Position numbers and translations under genes: made by a program. This document shows, piece after piece, positions 1-7,465 of a stretch of 10,925 nt of DNA. Where the stretch lies: assembly GCA_024640765.1 (NCBI GenBank), contig JAHEEK010000016.1, positions 1-10,925 of the forward strand, written 5' to 3'. Position 1 is the first letter of the stretch; each line of letters begins with the position of its first letter. Origin of the DNA: Nereida sp024640765 (GTDB lineage: Bacteria; Pseudomonadota; Alphaproteobacteria; Rhodobacterales; Rhodobacteraceae). Below the pieces are notes generated by a model. That model did no database searches and was not told where the DNA came from. It saw only the letters and a list, made by a program, of their open reading frames with translations.

Positions 1-920
1 GGCAATTGATGCGACACGGCACGGTCAACTTCATCGCCGAGATCAGCGATTACGCCGAGAGCTTTCGCGATATTGTGGTTGAGGGAATGTGAACCGGCAA
101 GTGTCAGTTGCCGACGGAACAAGTCGAATGGGGCGACGTCGATTTTTGCGTCAGATGGGCATACGCCAAAGAACAGCCCTTTGCCTCCGTTTGCCATGAC
201 GTCAGTAAGACCAGATGCTACTTGTGGCACACCCGTCGCCTCAACCGCGAGGTCAGCGCGGTGATGCCATACCTTGACGTCAGCAGACCCTGATGCAACG
301 GCTTCAAACCCAAAGCTTTCAGCAAGTTCGAGCCGGTCTTGCGCGATATCGACAAAAGCAACGCGTTGGACGCCTTGGTTTTTGAGCGCGAGGCCCATCA
401 ACAAGCCCATAGGTCCCGCCCCAAAGATCAGCGCTTCTTCCATCCAGTCCTCATGAACGGCATCTAATCCGTTCAAAACACAGCCCATGGGTTCGGCAAG
501 GGCCGCTTGCAGAAAAGTCATGTCGCCGATTGGGTGAACCGCGGAAGCCTTCACCACACTGTATTCTGAAAAGCCCCCGTTGGTTGTCACACCATAAGCA
601 CCTAGCTTTTCACACAAGTGTGCCCATCCACGCTGGCAGGCGCGACAATTCCCGCACTCAAGATTTGGATCAATTGCAACGCGGTCACCAGTTTTGACGT
701 CGCTTACGCCCATACCGACCTCCACCACAACGCCAGCGTACTCGTGGCCTGGTACGACTGGAAATGCACCTGCACCGTAGTTGTCTTTCAGGACCTCGTA
801 GTCCGTATGACAGATACCGCTGGCTTTGACTTGAACAACAACTTCGCCTGCAGCCGCTTTGGGATAAGGGAGATCGGTGTATGATACTTCATTCTTTGCG
901 GTGAATACGATCGCTTTCAT
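1..920 (-). CDS. Zinc-dependent medium-chain alcohol/polyol dehydrogenase, C-terminus cut by window edge
   Basis: This minus-strand frame is open from an ATG at 918-920 to the left edge, giving 306 codons with no stop; family members run about 330-345 residues, so only the last few dozen residues are missing. The N-terminal GroES-like domain shows the catalytic zinc ligand Cys37 (GICHTD), the PGHEYAG motif with His59-Glu60, and a structural-zinc cysteine set at 89, 92, 95 and 103. The nucleotide-binding domain has GAGPMG at 167-172 and an acidic Asp191 at the end of the second strand, which favours NAD over NADP. The start overlaps the mtlK stop as ATGA, so it is the last visible gene of the transporter/dehydrogenase operon. 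It probably oxidises a polyol to a ketose in the cytoplasm. The exact substrate cannot be read from sequence; an altritol or galactitol dehydrogenase role is a guess from recalled Agrobacterium gene context. Confidence 0.93.
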   Translation of the reverse strand, partial: MKAIVFTAKNEVSYTDLPYPKAAAGEVVVQVKASGICHTDYEVLKDNYGAGAFPVVPGHEYAGVVVEVGMGVSDVKTGDRVAIDPNLECGNCRACQRGWAHLCEKLGAYGVTTNGGFSEYSVVKASAVHPIGDMTFLQAALAEPMGCVLNGLDAVHEDWMEEALIFGAGPMGLLMGLALKNQGVQRVAFVDIAQDRLELAESFGFEAVASGSADVKVWHHRADLAVEATGVPQVASGLTDVMANGGKGLFFGVCPSDAKIDVAPFDLFRRQLTLAGSHSLNHNIAKALGVIADLGDEVDRAVSHQL

Positions 921-2407
921 GAGCGTTTTCCCTGAGTATACTGGCGCAATGCTGCTTCGATGCCCTTTGTCCAAATCAGGGTGAGCCAGCCCACAAACTG
1001 CCTTTTGAAGGTAGTATTTGCAGCAAGGTCGCCGTAAAGATACTTCTGGTCCAACCATATTTGCGGATCGGTCTTCGCTGCAATCGCAGCTGCATTTAAA
1101 CGAGCCCAGATCGGATCATTTGGTTCGATCAACGAACCATCCTCGCGTGTGCCTTCACACATACGTGCCCAGATGGCCTGCGACAGCGCGAGACCATCCG
1201 TGGGTGTCCCATCGGCAAGAGCATCTCGCAGGGTTGGCAGGATGAAACCTGTTTGCCGCGACGATCCGTCAAAGGCCACGCGGCGAACAGTGTCGATGAT
1301 TTCAGCATTCGAAAAGCGATTGTCGATTAGCGCGACATAGGCCGCAGGCGTCATGCCCGGAACAGGTGCCACCTGAGCCGCGATTTCGTAACTTGCCACT
1401 TTTCGGAAATAGTCGCCGATCAGCGGATGCTCCATGCAGCCAGAGATAAATTTAACTGACAGGACTTCGCCCGCATTCGCAATAAGTTGATGCCCACCGT
1501 TCAGAATGCGGATTTTCATCGCCTCAAATGCGTGGACATCATCCGTGAAAGCCGCCCCAACACGATCCCAATCTGGGCGTCCAGCGCAAAATTTGTCCTC
1601 AATTACCCACTGGCGAAAGTTTTCATGGGTGACGGGCGCTGCATCCTCTACGCCGAACATCCGGACCAGTTCCAGCTCTTTCGGACCGGTGGAAGGTACG
1701 ATGCAATCCACCATTGAATTTGGGAAAGTGCAGTTTGCATCAATCCACTCGGCCAGTTCTGGGTTTGACATGCGCGCTAAGGACACAAGGGTTTGGCGAA
1801 GGATATCTCCATTGCCTTGGAGATTGTCACAGCTTTGACAAGTGAATGGTCCTATTCCTGCGTCGCGCCGTTTGCCGAGGGCAGCGATCATCGCCCCGAA
1901 AGCGGTTTTCGGGGTATTGGAATTGGCTGCGTCGTGCTGGATGTCAGGGTGCGCGGCGTCGAAAGCTTTACTTACAGGATCGATATAATAGCCACCCTCG
2001 GTCACGGTCAGCGTGACGATTCGGATGGCGGAATCAGCCATCTGAGAAATCAGAGCTACGTTATTTTCTTCAACCGGAACAAAGCCAATCATTGATCCGA
2101 CAACCTCAGCAGATCGACTTTTCGGGTCCAGTTCTATCAGTGTCGTTAGGTAGTCTTGCGCCGCGAGCAGTTCGCGCTGTGCATCATCGCCCGCGCGCAC
2201 ACCTGCGCCGATGATGCCCCAGTCAAATGCATCGCCCTGCTGCATAAGTCGGTGGAGATACCATGATTGATGAGCGCGGTGAAAGTTTCCAAGACCAATA
2301 TGTACAATGCCGGGTGAAATCGCAGCGCGATCATAGGATGGCACGAGAATGTCAGTCGGAAATTCAGTCAGCGACTGCGTCGAAAGTTTGACCAGCGTTT
2401 CTTGCAT
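917..2407 (-). CDS. mtlK: Mannitol 2-dehydrogenase (polyol-specific long-chain dehydrogenase family)
   Basis: The product of 496 residues is a typical length for the long-chain mannitol dehydrogenase family, which oxidises D-mannitol (often also D-arabinitol or sorbitol) to the ketose with NAD. Visible marks are the N-terminal dinucleotide motif GLGNFHRAH at 38-46, VTEGGY at 135-140, CDNLQGNG at 193-200, and the catalytic pattern KxxxxNxxH with Lys298, Asn303 and His306, the family's catalytic residues. I chose the ATG at 2405-2407 because it shares one base with the smoS stop (TGATG), a standard coupling arrangement. An in-frame GTG at 2419 would add four residues and is less likely. The 3' end overlaps the next dehydrogenase by ATGA. 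The enzyme is cytoplasmic and should give fructose from mannitol imported by SmoEFGK. The family call is secure; whether mannitol is the preferred substrate is inference. Confidence 0.95.
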   Translation of the reverse strand: MQETLVKLSTQSLTEFPTDILVPSYDRAAISPGIVHIGLGNFHRAHQSWYLHRLMQQGDAFDWGIIGAGVRAGDDAQRELLAAQDYLTTLIELDPKSRSAEVVGSMIGFVPVEENNVALISQMADSAIRIVTLTVTEGGYYIDPVSKAFDAAHPDIQHDAANSNTPKTAFGAMIAALGKRRDAGIGPFTCQSCDNLQGNGDILRQTLVSLARMSNPELAEWIDANCTFPNSMVDCIVPSTGPKELELVRMFGVEDAAPVTHENFRQWVIEDKFCAGRPDWDRVGAAFTDDVHAFEAMKIRILNGGHQLIANAGEVLSVKFISGCMEHPLIGDYFRKVASYEIAAQVAPVPGMTPAAYVALIDNRFSNAEIIDTVRRVAFDGSSRQTGFILPTLRDALADGTPTDGLALSQAIWARMCEGTREDGSLIEPNDPIWARLNAAAIAAKTDPQIWLDQKYLYGDLAANTTFKRQFVGWLTLIWTKGIEAALRQYTQGKRS

Positions 2408-3180
2408 CAGCTCATCCACTGACCGCCATCGACGTTATACGTCTGGGAAACGATATAATCTGAATCAGACGAAGCCAAGAAAATCGCCATGCCTGTCAAA
2501 TCAGCGGGAACCGCAAACCGCCCCGCAGGAACGCTTGCTGCCACTTCAGCTTTCTTCTGACCGAGCTTTTTGCCTTCTAGCTTGGCGAACATCGCATCGA
2601 CGTGTTCCCAGTGTTCGCCATCCACGACACCTGGCGCGATTGCATTGACGTTGATGCCATGCTCGATCAGATTCAATCCCGCTGATTGGGTCATCGAAAT
2701 AACGGCGGCCTTCGTCGAGCAATAGACCAGCACAAGACTTTCACCGCGTCTGCCTGCTTGGGACGCCATATTGATTATTTTGCCGCCGTGCCCTTGCGCG
2801 ATCATCTGCTTGGCCGCGGCCTGCATTGTAAAGAGCGTGCCAGCAACGTTAACGGCATAAAGCCTGTCATAGCTCTCACGCGTTATATCGACGGTTTCAG
2901 CGGCATCAAAAAGCGCAGCGTTGTTGATAAGAATATCCAGCTTTCCAGCCGTCGCGACGACGGTTGCGACCGCATCATCAATGCTGGCTTGATCACTGAC
3001 GTCGATCTGAACAGGATAAGCGGCATCACCCAATTCCTGCGCTGTTTGCGCGGCAGCATCATAGTTGATGTCGGCGATTGCGACTGTCGCGCCCTCGGCA
3101 ATGTAAACTTCAGCAAAGCCGCGCCCGATACCACGGGCTGCTCCCGTGATGAGAGCTGATTTTCCAGACAGCCGTGTCAT
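2407..3180 (-). CDS. smoS: Short-chain polyol dehydrogenase (sorbitol / L-iditol / galactitol 2-dehydrogenase, SmoS type)
   Basis: This is a classical 257-residue SDR. The Rossmann motif TGAARGIG lies at 12-19, Asp37 at the end of strand 2 indicates NAD, NNA is at 86-88, and the catalytic tetrad is Asn111, Ser140, Tyr153 and Lys157. NAIAPGVVDGEHW at 179-191 and the C-terminus YNVDGGQWMS closely resemble Rhodobacter SmoS as I recall it. SmoS oxidises D-sorbitol to fructose, and relatives also take galactitol or L-iditol. The start overlaps the ATPase stop by ATGA (3177-3180), and the stop shares a base with the mtlK start. Position in the operon supports action on transported hexitol in the cytoplasm. 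Class and fold are certain; the choice between sorbitol and galactitol as main substrate is open, especially given the tagatose-type kinase and KbaZ homologue nearby. Confidence 0.94.
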   Translation of the reverse strand: MTRLSGKSALITGAARGIGRGFAEVYIAEGATVAIADINYDAAAQTAQELGDAAYPVQIDVSDQASIDDAVATVVATAGKLDILINNAALFDAAETVDITRESYDRLYAVNVAGTLFTMQAAAKQMIAQGHGGKIINMASQAGRRGESLVLVYCSTKAAVISMTQSAGLNLIEHGINVNAIAPGVVDGEHWEHVDAMFAKLEGKKLGQKKAEVAASVPAGRFAVPADLTGMAIFLASSDSDYIVSQTYNVDGGQWMS

Positions 3181-4181
3181 GATATACGCAAGCCTCCAGC
3201 GTCAAAGCGGTGAAGCTGATCCGTATCCGGGGTTAGATAGATCGTGTCGCCATATTTCACATCAACATCACCAGTGACCCGCACTGTCACGGATTCAGCG
3301 AACCCTGCAACTGTGACGTGCAAGAACGTGTCAGACCCAAGATGTTCGGAAACGCCGACGGTACCTGTCCATGCGCCGCTCTCCTTTGACAAGATCAAAT
3401 GTTCGGGGCGGATCCCTATTGTTTGCGCATCAAATCGGTCAGCTTCGGCACCCTCGATAAGGTTCATTTTGGGCGAACCAATGAAACCAGCGACGAATTT
3501 GTTGCGCGGTTCACGGTAGAGATCAAGCGGCGAGCCTACCTGCTCAATCACGCCGGCTTGGAGCACGACAATCTTGTCCGCCATTGTCATGGCTTCGACT
3601 TGATCATGGGTTACATAGACCATCGTCGTGTCAAGTTTCTTGTGTAGTTCCGAAATCTCCATCCGCATGCCGACACGCAGTGCCGCGTCTAAGTTGGACA
3701 AGGGTTCATCGAACAAAAACGCCGCCGGTTCGCGTACAATCGCTCGGCCAATGGCAACACGCTGCCGCTGACCACCCGAAAGCTGGCCGGGCTTGCGATC
3801 CAGATAGTCCGTCAGGTTCAGCGCCTTGGCTGCGGCCTCAATACGCTTGTTTTGCTCATCTGCGGAGATCTTCGCCATCTTCATAGGGAAGGCGATGTTC
3901 TTTCGCACGGACATATGCGGATAAAGTGCGTACGACTGGAATACCATCGCAAGTTTACGTTTGGCTGGCGGCAGGTCAGTCGCATCTGCGCCGTCGATTT
4001 CAATATTGCCTGATGTCGTGTCTTCAAGACCCGCAATCAAGCGCAATAGCGTGGATTTACCACAACCGGAAGGACCAACAAAAACGACGAATTCACCTTC
4101 TTCGATGGTCAAATCTAACGGTGGAATAACTTCGACGTCGCCGAATTTCTTTTGAACCTGCTTAAGCTGTATGCGTCCCAT
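3177..4181 (-). CDS. smoK: Polyol ABC transporter ATP-binding subunit (MalK/UgpC-type)
   Basis: This 334-residue ATPase of the CUT1 carbohydrate importers energises uptake through SmoF and SmoG. Walker A is GPSGCGKST at 36-44, the Q-loop Gln82 lies in VFQSYALYP, the signature LSGGQ is at 134-138, Walker B ends in FDEP at 157-160 with catalytic Glu159, and the switch is His192. The C-terminal part from about residue 235 is a MalK-type OB/TOBE regulatory domain with GIRPEHL at 256-262. The start ATG follows TAAGGA with about nine bases of spacing, and that site overlaps the smoG stop. The 3' end overlaps smoS by four bases. In alphaproteobacteria such ATPases are sometimes shared between several importers, but its place here ties it to the polyol system. 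All nucleotide-binding motifs are intact. Confidence 0.96.
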   Translation of the reverse strand: MGRIQLKQVQKKFGDVEVIPPLDLTIEEGEFVVFVGPSGCGKSTLLRLIAGLEDTTSGNIEIDGADATDLPPAKRKLAMVFQSYALYPHMSVRKNIAFPMKMAKISADEQNKRIEAAAKALNLTDYLDRKPGQLSGGQRQRVAIGRAIVREPAAFLFDEPLSNLDAALRVGMRMEISELHKKLDTTMVYVTHDQVEAMTMADKIVVLQAGVIEQVGSPLDLYREPRNKFVAGFIGSPKMNLIEGAEADRFDAQTIGIRPEHLILSKESGAWTGTVGVSEHLGSDTFLHVTVAGFAESVTVRVTGDVDVKYGDTIYLTPDTDQLHRFDAGGLRIS

Positions 4182-4192
4182 ATTCTATTTCC

Positions 4193-5026
4193 TTACTTAA
4201 CAGCACCGAAGGTCAGGCCCCGGACAAGTTGTTTCTGGCTGAACCAGCCCATGATGAGAATTGGCGCAATGGCCATAACCGACGCCGCGCTAAGCTTGGC
4301 GTAGAACAGCCCTTCAGGGCTAGAATAACTCGTGATAAACGCGGTCAAAGGAGCCGCATTTCCGGCCGTCAAATTGATCGTCCAGAACGCTTCATTCCAC
4401 GCGAGGATAATGTTCAACAGAACCGTTGACGCAATGCCAGGAATGGCCATCGGCGTGAGGACATAGATGACTTCTTGGCGCAGTTTAGCACCATCCATAC
4501 GTGCCGCTTCCAAAATCTCACCGGGGATTTCTTTGAAGTAAGTATAAAGCATCCAGACGATGATCGGCAGGTTGATCAACATCAGAACCAGCGTCAGACC
4601 CATGCGGGTATCCAGCAGATTAAAATCGCGGAACAGCAAATAGATCGGCACCAGAACGCCAACCGGCGGCAGCATCTTAGTTGAAAGCATCCACATCAGA
4701 ATGTTCTTGGTTTGCTTGGACGGCACAAAGGCCATCGACCACGCCGCAGGAACGGCCACAATCAGACCAAGCACCGTCGACCCAAGCGCGATAATCACCG
4801 AGTTTGAGAAGTGCTTGAAATAATCCGACCGTGCTTGCACCGCGCTAAAACTGTCCATCGTCCAGCCAGAGCCGAACAGGATTTCCAAAGGTGCGCGGAT
4901 CGCGTTCTCTTCGGTCTTGAAAGACAAAATCACAATCCACAGGATCGGGAAGAACATAAAGAATCCAAGCGTGCCTGCAATCGATGTATTCAGCCACTTG
5001 GTTTTGGTTGAAACTGCGCGTGCCAT
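4193..5026 (-). CDS. smoG: Polyol ABC transporter permease, MalG-type
   Basis: This 277-residue inner-membrane permease belongs to the binding-protein-dependent transport family. Hydrophobic segments fall near residues 17-36, 76-98, 106-132, 142-163, 193-212 and 247-264, giving the usual six-helix MalG-like layout. The cytoplasmic EAA loop that docks on the ATPase is visible at about 173-192 (EAARMDGAKLRQ), with the conserved glycine at 179. The start at 5026 is preceded by AAGGGGG at good spacing; this site overlaps the smoF stop, so the two permeases are tightly linked (11-base gap). It would pair with SmoF to form the translocation channel. The subunit role is secure; the substrate is inferred from the dehydrogenases downstream. 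Confidence 0.95.
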   Translation of the reverse strand: MARAVSTKTKWLNTSIAGTLGFFMFFPILWIVILSFKTEENAIRAPLEILFGSGWTMDSFSAVQARSDYFKHFSNSVIIALGSTVLGLIVAVPAAWSMAFVPSKQTKNILMWMLSTKMLPPVGVLVPIYLLFRDFNLLDTRMGLTLVLMLINLPIIVWMLYTYFKEIPGEILEAARMDGAKLRQEVIYVLTPMAIPGIASTVLLNIILAWNEAFWTINLTAGNAAPLTAFITSYSSPEGLFYAKLSAASVMAIAPILIMGWFSQKQLVRGLTFGAVK

Positions 5027-5037
5027 ATCAGCCCCCT

Positions 5038-5910
5038 TTATGCGTCTAGGTTTTTGCCGATCATCCGCATCAGGAAGATCGCAACAATGTTTGCAAGAAT
5101 GATGGCGATAACGCCGCCCGCACTGCCCATGCCGACGTCAAACTGAAGCAGTGATGATACGTAGATCAGATAGGTCAAGTTTGTGGTTGCTGTGCCCGGA
5201 CCGCCATTGGTCGTGACCAGAATCTCCGCGAAGATCGACAAAAGAAAGATCGTCTGAATCAGCACCACAACCGTAATCGCGCGCGCCAAATGTGGCATCA
5301 TGATAAACCAAAAGCGGTTTAACCAACTCGCGCCGTCCATCTCTGCCGCTTCCAACTGTTCTTGGTCCAATGACTGCAAAGCGGTTAACAAGATCAAGGT
5401 CGCAAAGGGCAACCACATCCAAGAAACGATAAAGGTGATCGACGCTAGCGGATATTGCCCGAAGAAGTCGATCGGTGGAAAGCCTAAGCCGGTCACAATA
5501 CGTCCAAAGATGCCGTTCACCGGATTCATGAACATATTTTTCCAAACAAGCGCGGATACGGTCGGCATAACGAAGAACGGGGCAATCACAAGAATACGGA
5601 TAAAACCTTGTCCGAACATAGGCTTATCCAACAGCAATGCTGCGCCCAACCCGCCAATAACTGTAATCGCCAAGACGCCGCCAACCAGCAAAAGCGTGTT
5701 AATGATCGCGTCCTTAAAGCTGGGGTCAGTGATAAACCAATAGTAGTTATCCCACCCTGCAAACGACCCCGAACCGGGCTGCAACAGGTTGTAATAGAGA
5801 AACGAAAAATAGACCGTCATGCACAGCGGCACTAACATCCAACCAAGCAATAAAAGCACAGCGGGTGATATCATTAAACGTGCCGCAGAGCGGGATGCCT
5901 TGGTGGCCAT
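5038..5910 (-). CDS. smoF: Polyol ABC transporter permease, MalF-type
   Basis: This 290-residue inner-membrane permease forms the channel together with SmoG. Predicted helices lie near 13-36, 70-94, 104-126, 156-180, 210-234 and 264-284. The EAA motif lies at about 187-209 (LEAAEMDGASWLNRFWFI). The frame extends upstream to an ATG at 5979, but the start at 5910 is preferred: it follows AAGGAAG at 5917-5923 with six bases of spacing, and the protein then begins directly with a short basic stretch before helix 1, as in the family. The longer version would add 23 residues unlike a permease N-terminus. A 140-base gap containing a terminator-like hairpin separates it from smoE, so its expression probably depends on readthrough from the smoE promoter. 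Confidence 0.94.
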   Translation of the reverse strand: MATKASRSAARLMISPAVLLLLGWMLVPLCMTVYFSFLYYNLLQPGSGSFAGWDNYYWFITDPSFKDAIINTLLLVGGVLAITVIGGLGAALLLDKPMFGQGFIRILVIAPFFVMPTVSALVWKNMFMNPVNGIFGRIVTGLGFPPIDFFGQYPLASITFIVSWMWLPFATLILLTALQSLDQEQLEAAEMDGASWLNRFWFIMMPHLARAITVVVLIQTIFLLSIFAEILVTTNGGPGTATTNLTYLIYVSSLLQFDVGMGSAGGVIAIILANIVAIFLMRMIGKNLDA

Positions 5911-5916
5911 GCGCGT

Positions 5917-5923
5917 CTTCCTT
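5917..5923 (-). promoter_or_regulatory. Ribosome binding site deciding the smoF start
   Basis: The minus strand reads AAGGAAG followed by six bases and then the ATG at 5910. No comparable purine-rich site stands in front of the upstream in-frame ATG at 5979, so this site fixes the shorter 290-residue SmoF. Confidence 0.75.
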
Positions 5924-6005
5924 CCAAAACGAATTGTTTGGTAACATTTGAGGAAAGACCCAATGCGGGTATTTGCCAAAATGTCTAATTACGAATGACT
6001 TATAG

Positions 6006-6035
6006 AAAAAGGGCCAAGGCATAACACCCTGGCCC
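6006..6035 (-). terminator. Intercistronic hairpin plus T-run between smoE and smoF (attenuator / mRNA stabiliser)
   Basis: On the minus strand, about 15 bases after the smoE stop codon, GGGCCAGGG pairs with CCTTGGCCC across a seven-base loop. This gives a nine-base-pair stem (one G-U pair in RNA), followed immediately by TTTTT. That is the form of a rho-independent terminator. Because smoF, smoG and smoK lie downstream on the same strand and no convincing promoter is seen in 5911-6005, it is most likely a partial terminator or 3'-end protector. It would let smoE mRNA exceed permease mRNA, a common need since binding proteins work in excess of membrane subunits. The structure is seen in the sequence; the partial readthrough is inferred. 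Confidence 0.8.
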
Positions 6036-6050
6036 AGTCTCAGAGGAAAA

Positions 6051-7370
6051 TTAGTCGGTGTAACCGGCCTTCTTCATTTCGCGTGCTGCGAACTCTTGGC
6101 TGTTCGCAAGTGCTTCTTCAACAGTTGCTTGGCCTGCGAGCGCGGCTGCAACCTGCTGACCAACGTAGTTGCCGATGCCCTGGAATTCAGGGATCGCTAC
6201 GAACTGAACGCCGGTGTAAGGCGTCGGCAGCAATGTTGCGTCTGCTGGATCAACAGACAAGATCGCGTCAACAACAGCTGGCGCGAATGGCGCAGCTTCG
6301 ATACGACGTGCATCTTCTTCAACGGACTGACGTGTGCCTGATGGAACAGCAACCCAACCTTTAGTTTCACCAACAGTTTCGAAGTATTCCTTGGACGTTG
6401 CCCACTTCAGGAAGTCTTTCGCTGTATCAGCTTTTGTTGTGGAAGCTGGGATCGCAAGAGCCCAAGACCAGAACCAGCCAGTACCTTTGTCAGTTGCCTG
6501 CATTGGTGCCTTAACGAAGTCAGTGACGTCAGCAACGGAAGATGTTTCTGGGTTGCGAACGTCGCCAGCAGCGGATGTCGCATCAACCCAAGTTGCACAT
6601 TTGCCGTCTTTGAACAGCGCACGGTTTTCGTTGTGGCCGTTTGCAGACGCACCTGGAGGACCAGAGTTCAGCATCAGGTCAACGTAGTAAGTAACTGCTG
6701 CATTCCATTCTGGGCTATCCAGCTGTGGAACCCAGTTTTCGTCAAACCAGCGCGCGCCGTATGCATTCGCAAGGGTGCCAACAAACGCCATGTTTTCGCC
6801 CCAGCCAGCTTTCCCGCGCTGACAAGTACCATACATACCGTTGTCTGGATCGTGAACGGCAGCAGCCAGCTCAGCGAATTCGGTGTACGTGATCTGCTCT
6901 TGTGGCATTTCTACGCCGGCAGCTTCAAACACGTCCGTGCGGTAGAATGTGAACGATGTCTCAGAATACAGCGGAAGAGCATAAAGATTGCCGTCTGCAG
7001 ACAAGCCGTTTCGAACCAGCTGGAAAACGTCGTCCAGATCATAGTCAGCATCGTCAGCGAAATCGTTTAGTGGTGTCAACCAGCCGTTGGCACCCCAGAT
7101 CGGTGTTTCATAGGCACCAATGAACATGATGTCAAAAGAACCGCCGTTTGTTGCAATGTCTTGCGTTGTACGCTGACGCAAAACGTTTTCTTCCAAAACA
7201 ACCCAATTGATAGAGTTGCCTGTCGCTTCTTCCCAAGCAGGAGCAAGCTCTTGCATTGTGATCATGTCAGCGTTGTTAACTGTTGCGATTGTAATCTCTT
7301 CCGCAGACGCCATGCCCGCGACGAGACCAAAGCTGACAGCAGTCGTCAGCAGTTTTGTTTTAATAGACAT
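6051..7370 (-). CDS. smoE: Periplasmic polyol-binding protein of the ABC transporter
   Basis: This 439-residue solute-binding protein of the carbohydrate family 1 type captures the hexitol in the periplasm and hands it to SmoFG. An N-terminal signal peptide is clear: basic residues at 4 and 6, a hydrophobic core at about 7-20 and an ASA cleavage site after residue 23, leaving a mature protein starting EEITIATV. No lipobox cysteine is present, so it should be soluble. Cys183 and Cys258 are the only cysteines in the mature chain and could form a disulfide. The frame stays open up to 7469, but the start at 7370 is chosen because a strong GGGAGGA lies five bases upstream and the signal peptide begins there. 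It is the first gene of the transporter operon, with its own putative promoter and operator in the 95-base gap before it. Sorbitol/mannitol binding is inferred from context and from similarity to SmoE. Confidence 0.95.
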   Translation of the reverse strand: MSIKTKLLTTAVSFGLVAGMASAEEITIATVNNADMITMQELAPAWEEATGNSINWVVLEENVLRQRTTQDIATNGGSFDIMFIGAYETPIWGANGWLTPLNDFADDADYDLDDVFQLVRNGLSADGNLYALPLYSETSFTFYRTDVFEAAGVEMPQEQITYTEFAELAAAVHDPDNGMYGTCQRGKAGWGENMAFVGTLANAYGARWFDENWVPQLDSPEWNAAVTYYVDLMLNSGPPGASANGHNENRALFKDGKCATWVDATSAAGDVRNPETSSVADVTDFVKAPMQATDKGTGWFWSWALAIPASTTKADTAKDFLKWATSKEYFETVGETKGWVAVPSGTRQSVEEDARRIEAAPFAPAVVDAILSVDPADATLLPTPYTGVQFVAIPEFQGIGNYVGQQVAAALAGQATVEEALANSQEFAAREMKKAGYTD

Positions 7371-7375
7371 CAAAG

Positions 7376-7382
7376 TCCTCCC
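7376..7382 (-). promoter_or_regulatory. Strong ribosome binding site of smoE
   Basis: The minus strand reads GGGAGGA, five bases before the ATG at 7370. It is the strongest Shine-Dalgarno match in the window, which fits a highly expressed binding protein, and it rules out the longer reading frame that starts at 7469. Confidence 0.8.
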
Positions 7383-7421
7383 TTTTCTCACGTCCGAAAA
7401 CGTGGCGGTGATTGTCGAGTC

Positions 7422-7427
7422 TGTCAA
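7422..7427 (-). promoter_or_regulatory. Candidate -35 box for smoE
   Basis: The minus strand carries a perfect TTGACA, five bases downstream of the CACGTG operator and about 52 bases before the smoE start codon. No good -10 hexamer stands at the expected 16-18 base spacing (the sequence there is near CACGTT), so either the promoter is weak and needs activation or this hexamer is not the one used. A second possible -35, TTTACA, lies inside the operator. Confidence 0.4.
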
Positions 7428-7432
7428 GATCT

Positions 7433-7451
7433 TTTTTGCACGTGTAAAAAG
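7433..7451 (-). promoter_or_regulatory. Putative operator 1 for the LacI-family regulator (upstream of smoE)
   Basis: The minus strand reads CTTTTTACACGTGCAAAAA. It is a near-perfect palindrome around CACGTG: only one of nine base pairs in the 18-base core breaks symmetry. A copy matching at 18 of 19 positions lies before the kinase gene at 8566-8584, in the same orientation relative to its gene. LacI-family operators are usually palindromes with a central CG step, as here. It ends 62 bases before the smoE start, so depending on the true promoter it could block RNA polymerase or act from upstream. Confidence 0.75.
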
Positions 7452-7465
7452 TGGTGAAAATGCGA

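Noticed and set aside
5300..5743. Plus-strand open frame of 147 codons opposite smoF
   Set aside because: It lies wholly antisense to a well-supported permease, its translation shows no domain or membrane pattern of its own, and no ribosome site precedes it.
6633..7070. Plus-strand open frame of 145 codons opposite smoE
   Set aside because: It is antisense to the binding protein; composition is that of a reverse frame and no start signal is visible.
7433..7450. The CACGTG palindrome read as a terminator for the regulator gene
   Set aside because: It lies beyond the regulator stop in the right place, but the stem is AT-rich and followed by A and G, not T, on the transcribed strand; the near-identical copy before the kinase argues for an operator.
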